A stretch of DNA of 10,810 bases from an uncultured Eudoraea sp. (lineage in GTDB: Bacteria; Bacteroidota; Bacteroidia; Flavobacteriales; Flavobacteriaceae): contig CAJQNH010000141.1 in the NCBI GenBank assembly GCA_905479615.1, positions 1 through 10,810 of the forward strand, read 5' to 3'. A program made the translations under genes and the position numbers. Positions 7,173-10,810 of this stretch are shown one piece after another (the stretch's first letter is position 1; each line of letters begins with the position of its first letter). Below the pieces are notes generated by a model. It was not told the DNA's origin. It saw only the letters and a list, made by a program, of their open reading frames with translations, and searched no databases.

Positions 7173-7907
7173 TCACAAAAGTTCTGAATTTATATCTAGT
7201 ATATTATCTTCAATATATGTCTTTACAAATTCTGTAGTCAAATGATCACCGCCCAAAAAATCTTCCTGCTCCAATTGTTTCATAATATTTTTGAGTCTGA
7301 AAGATTTAAGCATAGGTATGGATAGAGGAGCGTAGCTGTAATGCCAGGGTTCATATTTAAACCCTCTTCTCTTGGGATCATCTGTATAGACCAGGTAATA
7401 ATTATACTTTTTAGAGTTTTCGTCCATCCACAGTTTGAATTTTTCAAATGGCCCTCCTGTTCCGAATTTACTGGGGACAAGTACATCACCATCTACCTTG
7501 GGACTCCCATCAATAAGATCTATATCAGTTCCCCAATGATGCCTGCTTGTGCCGGGAATGGTAGAATACTCTATTATCTTTTCAATTGCATCCAGTGGTT
7601 CCATCCCTTCCTCTTCGGTATATTTTAAATATTTACGTTCAAATATCACTGCCTGTCTATCAAAACTACGATAACTCGAGACGATCTTCATCTCAATACC
7701 ATCGGCCTGGGCTGCCTTTTTCATTTCAACAAATGCATCATGTGCTTCCTTTCTTAAATTAATGCCATCGCCGTATAGCTCAATATCTTCTTTGCCCATT
7801 AATTCCTCAATGGAATATTTGGTATTCTGAAGTAAAAGAGAGCTTGGAACAATAGTAAGGGCCAGGCCACAAAACCCACTTCTTTTAATAAATAACCTTC
7901 TTTCCAT
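7173..7907 (-). CDS. M15 family D,D-carboxypeptidase-like protein with Tat-like signal
   Basis: A 244-residue protein with the VanY/DacB-type M15B zinc motifs: SRHHWGTDID (121-130), matching SxHxxGxxxD with H123 and D130 as ligands, and EPWHY (186-190) with catalytic E186 and ligand H189. VSSYRSFDRQ (76-85) is the conserved substrate-site stretch. Such enzymes trim the terminal D-Ala of peptidoglycan stems. The N-terminus has MERRLFIKRSG followed by a hydrophobic segment, which fits a twin-arginine signal (RRxFxK) better than a Sec signal; the precise cleavage site is unclear. A C-terminal tail of about 45 residues follows the catalytic domain. It leads a probable two-gene unit with the M48 protease. 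Both products are envelope hydrolases, but a joint function is only inferred. Confidence 0.92.
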   Translation of the reverse strand: MERRLFIKRSGFCGLALTIVPSSLLLQNTKYSIEELMGKEDIELYGDGINLRKEAHDAFVEMKKAAQADGIEMKIVSSYRSFDRQAVIFERKYLKYTEEEGMEPLDAIEKIIEYSTIPGTSRHHWGTDIDLIDGSPKVDGDVLVPSKFGTGGPFEKFKLWMDENSKKYNYYLVYTDDPKRRGFKYEPWHYSYAPLSIPMLKSFRLKNIMKQLEQEDFLGGDHLTTEFVKTYIEDNILDINSELL

Positions 7908-8175
7908 AATTTTTCGGTTTAATAAGGGACACTATATGATTCCAATCTTCAAATCAAATAACAAAAAAGATACCATTTTTAAAATTTATGATTCTTAAAA
8001 ATGTCCTATTTGCCATATATTGATGTCTGATAGAAAATACATCAATACAGTTTACTTCAAAGTTAATAAGTATTTTGAGAAAATATATACCCGGAAGAGT
8101 CTTTATCTTTATATAAAACGAAATGCTGCACAAATTCTGGCATGAACTCTGCCAGATTGAGTGGCCAATATTGGC
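7908..8175. other. Intergenic region between M15 gene and T9SS type B gene
   Basis: No coding sequence seen in 268 bases. It holds four inverted repeats (entered separately) and, next to the M15 gene, a weak promoter-like arrangement on the minus strand: TTTG (7955-7958), 18 bases, then TATAGTGT (7929-7936), a partial match to the Bacteroidota consensus. The M15 unit is therefore likely transcribed separately from the collagen-like pair upstream. Confidence 0.5.
7974..8047. repeat. Two consecutive hairpins of equal geometry
   Basis: Hairpin 1 has arms CATTTTTAA (7974-7982) and TTAAAAATG (7995-8003); hairpin 2 has arms TATTGATGT (8018-8026) and ACATCAATA (8039-8047). Each has perfect 9-base arms and a 12-base loop, and they are 14 bases apart. 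On the minus strand hairpin 1 is followed a few bases later by six T, so it could be a weak terminator; both could also be operator-type sites ahead of the M15 gene. Confidence 0.55.
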
Positions 8176-8176
8176 C
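8136..8176 (-). terminator. Candidate terminator region after the T9SS type B gene
   Basis: Two inverted repeats lie at the end of the gene. GGCCAATATTGGCC (8163-8176) is a perfect 14-base palindrome whose last base is in the stop codon. TCTGGCA/TGCCAGA (8136-8142 and 8150-8156) has a 7-base loop. Neither is followed by a clean T-run on the minus strand, so this is a weak terminator at best. Confidence 0.4.
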
Positions 8177-9336
8177 TAATTGGAAATATAGAGATAACCC
8201 TGGTGTTTTCGTCGCAAATCATTAAGGGTAATGATATAAAAGTAGATGCCTGTTTCTAAGCCCGAATTCTTTTGAATTGCGTTTTCCATGTTTGAATAGC
8301 CGTTAAACTGACCATTGTAGTTATCCATGGTATAAACTAAGGCACCATAACGGTTAAAAATCTGAAGAGAATTATTCGGAGATTTTTCAATACCCTCAAT
8401 AGTTAGTACGTCATTTTGACCATCACCATTGGGGGTCATATAATAGTTATCCAACTCTATGGTATCAAAGGTTTCCAGCATGTCATCATTGCCTCCTATG
8501 GTAATAATCTCATATTCATTAGGAACAAAAAGTTCTGAAGTAATTGATCCATAGTCCATGCCACCTTCGACAGCAGTGTTACCCAAATTCACCCATTGGT
8601 TTTCAGATTTGCTCCAGCCTACCACTTTAAGATCACTAATAAATTCACCTAATGCTGCAATATTGCTGTAGCCATCCCAACTTAGAGTTACATTAGAAGG
8701 AACATCTCCTTCAAGTCTCCAAAATTCCTTATCACTGACAGACATATATTCTGAGGACCTTTTATTTGTGCTGTAAATGGCGTTTAAGGTTTTTGAATTA
8801 TTGGGGTCTTCAAAAAAGTAAGCACATTTCGCCAAAGAATTAATGGCCATAGACTCTATGGTTAAAGGTCTTAATCTTTGGTCATCTCCAACAGGAAATA
8901 TAAAAGTATCTTTATTGGTCATCGCTGCATAGCCATATACTTTAGAAACACTGCTTTCACCGGTATAAAAAGAGTTATCAAAGAAATTCGAATAAATTCC
9001 TGATGACGCCCTGGGCGTTATGATATCACCTGTAATTAAATTTCCGTTGTTATTTACACCCAAAGAAGTCTGAAGTACCAAACCTTCCTCAACGGCTATT
9101 TCAGCATCAAAAAAGACAGGAGTAAAAGCGCCTGAGACTGTTAGCTGACCAAAATCACTGTAAAAACCAACCAATCCCATATTCTGATCAAAGCTACCGT
9201 CATTGATAAGGTCCAGATGAAAACCGACCATTGCAGTTTCATGTACCTGTATGGTACCATAATTGTGCAGTGCTTCCTGACTGAATAACTGAAAGCTCCA
9301 GACTAATAAAAAATATATGACAATCCTACTCTTCAT
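8176..9336 (-). CDS. Exported protein with T9SS type B (CHU_C, gliding-motility-associated) sorting domain
   Basis: A 386-residue protein. Residues 1-20 are a Sec signal peptide. The middle (about 25-290) is rich in beta-type sequence and Gly/Asn; it has no catalytic motif I recognise. Residues about 295-386 form the CHU_C domain: NYYMTPNGDGQNDVL, then LQIFNRYGALVYT, and the ending GIYFYIITLNDL with a closing GYLYISN. This domain directs proteins through the type IX secretion system of Bacteroidota (type B signal) and is usually found on surface adhesins and gliding-related proteins. The start codon lies just 3 bases after the collagen-like gene's stop, so the two are surely co-transcribed and perhaps translationally coupled. 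A role as anchor, partner or assembly factor for the collagen-like protein is inferred from that pairing. Confidence 0.9.
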   Translation of the reverse strand: MKSRIVIYFLLVWSFQLFSQEALHNYGTIQVHETAMVGFHLDLINDGSFDQNMGLVGFYSDFGQLTVSGAFTPVFFDAEIAVEEGLVLQTSLGVNNNGNLITGDIITPRASSGIYSNFFDNSFYTGESSVSKVYGYAAMTNKDTFIFPVGDDQRLRPLTIESMAINSLAKCAYFFEDPNNSKTLNAIYSTNKRSSEYMSVSDKEFWRLEGDVPSNVTLSWDGYSNIAALGEFISDLKVVGWSKSENQWVNLGNTAVEGGMDYGSITSELFVPNEYEIITIGGNDDMLETFDTIELDNYYMTPNGDGQNDVLTIEGIEKSPNNSLQIFNRYGALVYTMDNYNGQFNGYSNMENAIQKNSGLETGIYFYIITLNDLRRKHQGYLYISN

Positions 9337-9339
9337 TAA

Positions 9340-10810
9340 CTATCGTAATTTGTTGATTACAAAACTTGATTCTCCGGAACCACTAAATCTGACGGTTCCT
9401 GAATTAGCTTCGCGATATGTCAGTATGGTTATAACATCATTAGCATTAAGTTGTAATATTTCATTTACGTGAACACTGGAATGATCGTGGTTAGAACTAA
9501 ATCTTATATATGCCGATGCTCCTATCGCACCAACAGCGGTACCATTTACAGCTATTCGGGCATTTACGTTTGTTCTTTGTTCTGCACTTCCAGGGGAGTT
9601 TATTCCTATTAAAGATAAATTAGCTCTTATGTCATATCTGCCAGTAACCTTAACAATTAGAGTATTACTACTTACCTGATAAAGATTATTACCATCATCT
9701 TTATAATCCTGTGTTCCAAATATAGGAGCCTGGGTATTATTTCTATTTAAATTGGTAGTGGTATTCGAATTGGTCCATCGGCCACCATAGTTCATTTTTG
9801 ATCTTTGTAGTACGCCTGAGGCATCTACAGCCATAATATCATCTGTGTTATCTGCACTGCTCAATGTTCTAAATCTAGCACTTCCGTTTACATCTATATT
9901 TTCAGTTGGACTATTGGTTGCAATTCCTAATCGATTGTTAGTATTGTCCCAAAAAACCTGACCATTATTTTCTGTTATTTTACCATCCGAACCTGCAAAA
10001 AAGATTGACCCGGTAGTTCCTGAAACTTCAGTACCATCAACGCCATCAACGCCATCAGCTCCTGCTGGTCCAGCTGGTCCTTGAGCGCCGGCTGCCCCTG
10101 CGGGTCCTGTTAATCCTATTGGTCCCTGAGGTCCAACTGCACCGTCAGCGCCGTCAGCACCTGTGGCCCCTGTAAGTCCTATGGGTCCTTGTGGCCCAAC
10201 TGCTCCATCAGCGCCGTCTGCCCCTGCTGGTCCTGTTAATCCTATTGGTCCTTGTATTCCTTGTGGTCCCTGAGTACCGTCAACACCATCAGCGCCATCT
10301 ATTCCGTTTGTTCCTGGTATTCCTTGAGCACCATCTGCACCATCCGCACCTGCGGGTCCTGTTAATCCTATTGGTCCTTGTGGTCCGACTGCTCCGTCAA
10401 TTCCGTTTGTTCCTGCTGGTCCCTGAGGTCCAACTGCACCGTCAGCGCCATCAGCCCCTGTTAATCCTATAGGTCCTATTGGTCCTTGTGGTCCAACTGC
10501 TCCGTCAGCCCCTGTTAATCCTATTGGTCCTATGGGGCCTTGAGGTCCGACTGCTCCGTCAATTCCGTTTGTTCCTGCTGGTCCCTGAGGTCCAACTGCA
10601 CCATCAGCACCATCTACTCCGTCAGCACCTGCGGCCCCTGTAAGTCCTATTGGTCCTTGTGGTCCAACAGCTCCGTCAACACCGTCAGCCCCTACTGATC
10701 CTGTAAGTCCTATTAGTCCTATTGGTCCTTGTGGTCCCTGAGTACTGTCAACACCATCAGCGCCATCTATTCCGTTTGTTCCTGGTATTCCTTGAGCACC
10801 ATCTGCACCA
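9340..10810 (-). CDS. Collagen-like protein with C1q/TNF-like C-terminal head (5' partial)
   Basis: The frame is open from the right edge to the TAG at 9340-9342, giving 489 visible residues; the N-terminus and any signal peptide are outside. Residues 1-261 are 87 Gly-X-Y triplets, 86 with Gly, dominated by GPQ, GPI, GLT, GAD, GAV and GTN. Residues about 262-315 are a linker with SIFFAGSDGKI, VFWDNTNNRLGIA and ENIDVNGSARF, a module common next to trimeric fibres in Bacteroidota. Residues about 340-489 look like a beta jelly-roll of the C1q/TNF type (VTGRYDIRANLSL, then AYIRFSSN and LNANDVITI). The layout of a triple-helical stalk plus trimeric head resembles C1q and the Bacillus exosporium protein BclA. 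No T9SS C-terminal domain is present. A TTG at 9862-9864 is internal and not the real start. The partner CHU_C gene follows after 3 bases. Confidence 0.9.
   Translation of the reverse strand, partial: GADGAQGIPGTNGIDGADGVDSTQGPQGPIGLIGLTGSVGADGVDGAVGPQGPIGLTGAAGADGVDGADGAVGPQGPAGTNGIDGAVGPQGPIGPIGLTGADGAVGPQGPIGPIGLTGADGADGAVGPQGPAGTNGIDGAVGPQGPIGLTGPAGADGADGAQGIPGTNGIDGADGVDGTQGPQGIQGPIGLTGPAGADGADGAVGPQGPIGLTGATGADGADGAVGPQGPIGLTGPAGAAGAQGPAGPAGADGVDGVDGTEVSGTTGSIFFAGSDGKITENNGQVFWDNTNNRLGIATNSPTENIDVNGSARFRTLSSADNTDDIMAVDASGVLQRSKMNYGGRWTNSNTTTNLNRNNTQAPIFGTQDYKDDGNNLYQVSSNTLIVKVTGRYDIRANLSLIGINSPGSAEQRTNVNARIAVNGTAVGAIGASAYIRFSSNHDHSSVHVNEILQLNANDVITILTYREANSGTVRFSGSGESSFVINKLR
10258..10342. 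repeat. 85-base direct repeat, copy 1
   Basis: Matches 10726-10810 with a single base change (C at 10278, T at 10746), offset 468 bases (52 triplets). The near identity, much higher than for other modules, implies a recent duplication. Copy 2 reaches the window edge, so the repeat may be longer. Confidence 0.9.
10382..10440. repeat. 59-base exact direct repeat, copy 1
   Basis: Identical to 10544-10602, offset 162 bases (18 triplets). It encodes the GPQ-GPA-GTN-GID-GAV section. The exact identity points to recent duplication or conversion. Confidence 0.9.
10544..10602. repeat. 59-base exact direct repeat, copy 2
   Basis: Second copy of the 10382-10440 sequence. The bases on both sides differ between copies, so the identity stops sharply. 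Confidence 0.9.
10726..10810. repeat. 85-base direct repeat, copy 2 (cut by window edge)
   Basis: Second copy of 10258-10342 with one difference, at 10746. That difference changes a Gly codon (GGT) to Ser (AGT). Confidence 0.9.

Larger units (their letters stand above)
10027..10809 (-). repeat. Gly-X-Y coding repeat array
   Basis: 87 in-frame triplet codons form modules that usually open with GPQ and close with GAV (or with GTQ or GAQ), of 5, 6, 7 or 8 triplets and two longer ones. Examples are GPQ-GPI-GLT-GPA-GAD-GAD-GAV (7 triplets) and GPQ-GPA-GTN-GID-GAV (5 triplets, twice). The changing module length shows unequal recombination or slippage in steps of whole triplets. Twenty-six triplets carry Asp in the third position and none carries Lys or Arg. 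Confidence 0.92.

Noticed and set aside
9340..9864. A separate 174-residue gene starting at 9864
   Set aside because: The frame continues open to the right edge; the codon at 9862-9864 is an internal TTG and the sequence upstream is clearly the same protein.
10191..10472. Plus-strand 93-residue Leu/His/Arg-rich reading frame
   Set aside because: It is the antisense of the Gly-X-Y repeat; the low-complexity composition comes from the repeated codons of the collagen gene, and the minus frame is open throughout.
10027..10810. Possible CRISPR array, because of many short direct repeats
   Set aside because: Repeats vary in length and sequence, there are no unique spacers of constant size, and the whole stretch keeps one coding frame of Gly triplets.

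Overview
This window looks like a chromosome segment of a marine-type Flavobacteriaceae (Bacteroidota). The reasons are its AT-rich sequence, genes without clear Shine-Dalgarno sites, TTG starts, a TAnnTTTG-type -7 element, a Na+-pumping NADH dehydrogenase locus, and a gliding-motility/T9SS type B (CHU_C) C-terminal domain. The exact genus cannot be read from the sequence.

Left part, plus strand (1-2189): the 3' end of nqrF, a strong intrinsic terminator, a small conserved-looking protein with a TTG start, and apbE, a lipoprotein flavin transferase that would flavinylate the Nqr complex. These form the tail of a Na+-NQR assembly locus.

Next, minus strand (2190-5328): gpmI (cofactor-independent phosphoglycerate mutase), map (methionine aminopeptidase) and a class I methyltransferase sit head to tail with gaps of 23 and 14 bases. 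The methyltransferase meets apbE stop codon to stop codon with no base between them.

Middle (5329-7907): a plus-strand exported two-repeat ankyrin protein ends in a very strong, probably bidirectional terminator. Three minus-strand genes lie beyond it. One is a 55-residue single-pass membrane protein found by reading the apparent gap 6017-6359. The other two are an M48 metalloprotease and an M15 D,D-carboxypeptidase-like protein with a Tat-like signal, which probably share a transcript.

Right part, minus strand (8176-10810): an exported protein with a T9SS type B sorting domain lies 3 bases downstream of a large collagen-like gene that runs off the right edge. The visible collagen-like protein has 87 consecutive triplets (86 with Gly), then a short linker module and a probable C1q/TNF-like jelly-roll head. 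The stalk is highly acidic and has no Lys or Arg. Its DNA is built of modular and partly recent duplications. The tight pairing of a collagen stalk/head protein with a T9SS type B protein is the most interesting part of the window: it may be a two-component surface fibre.
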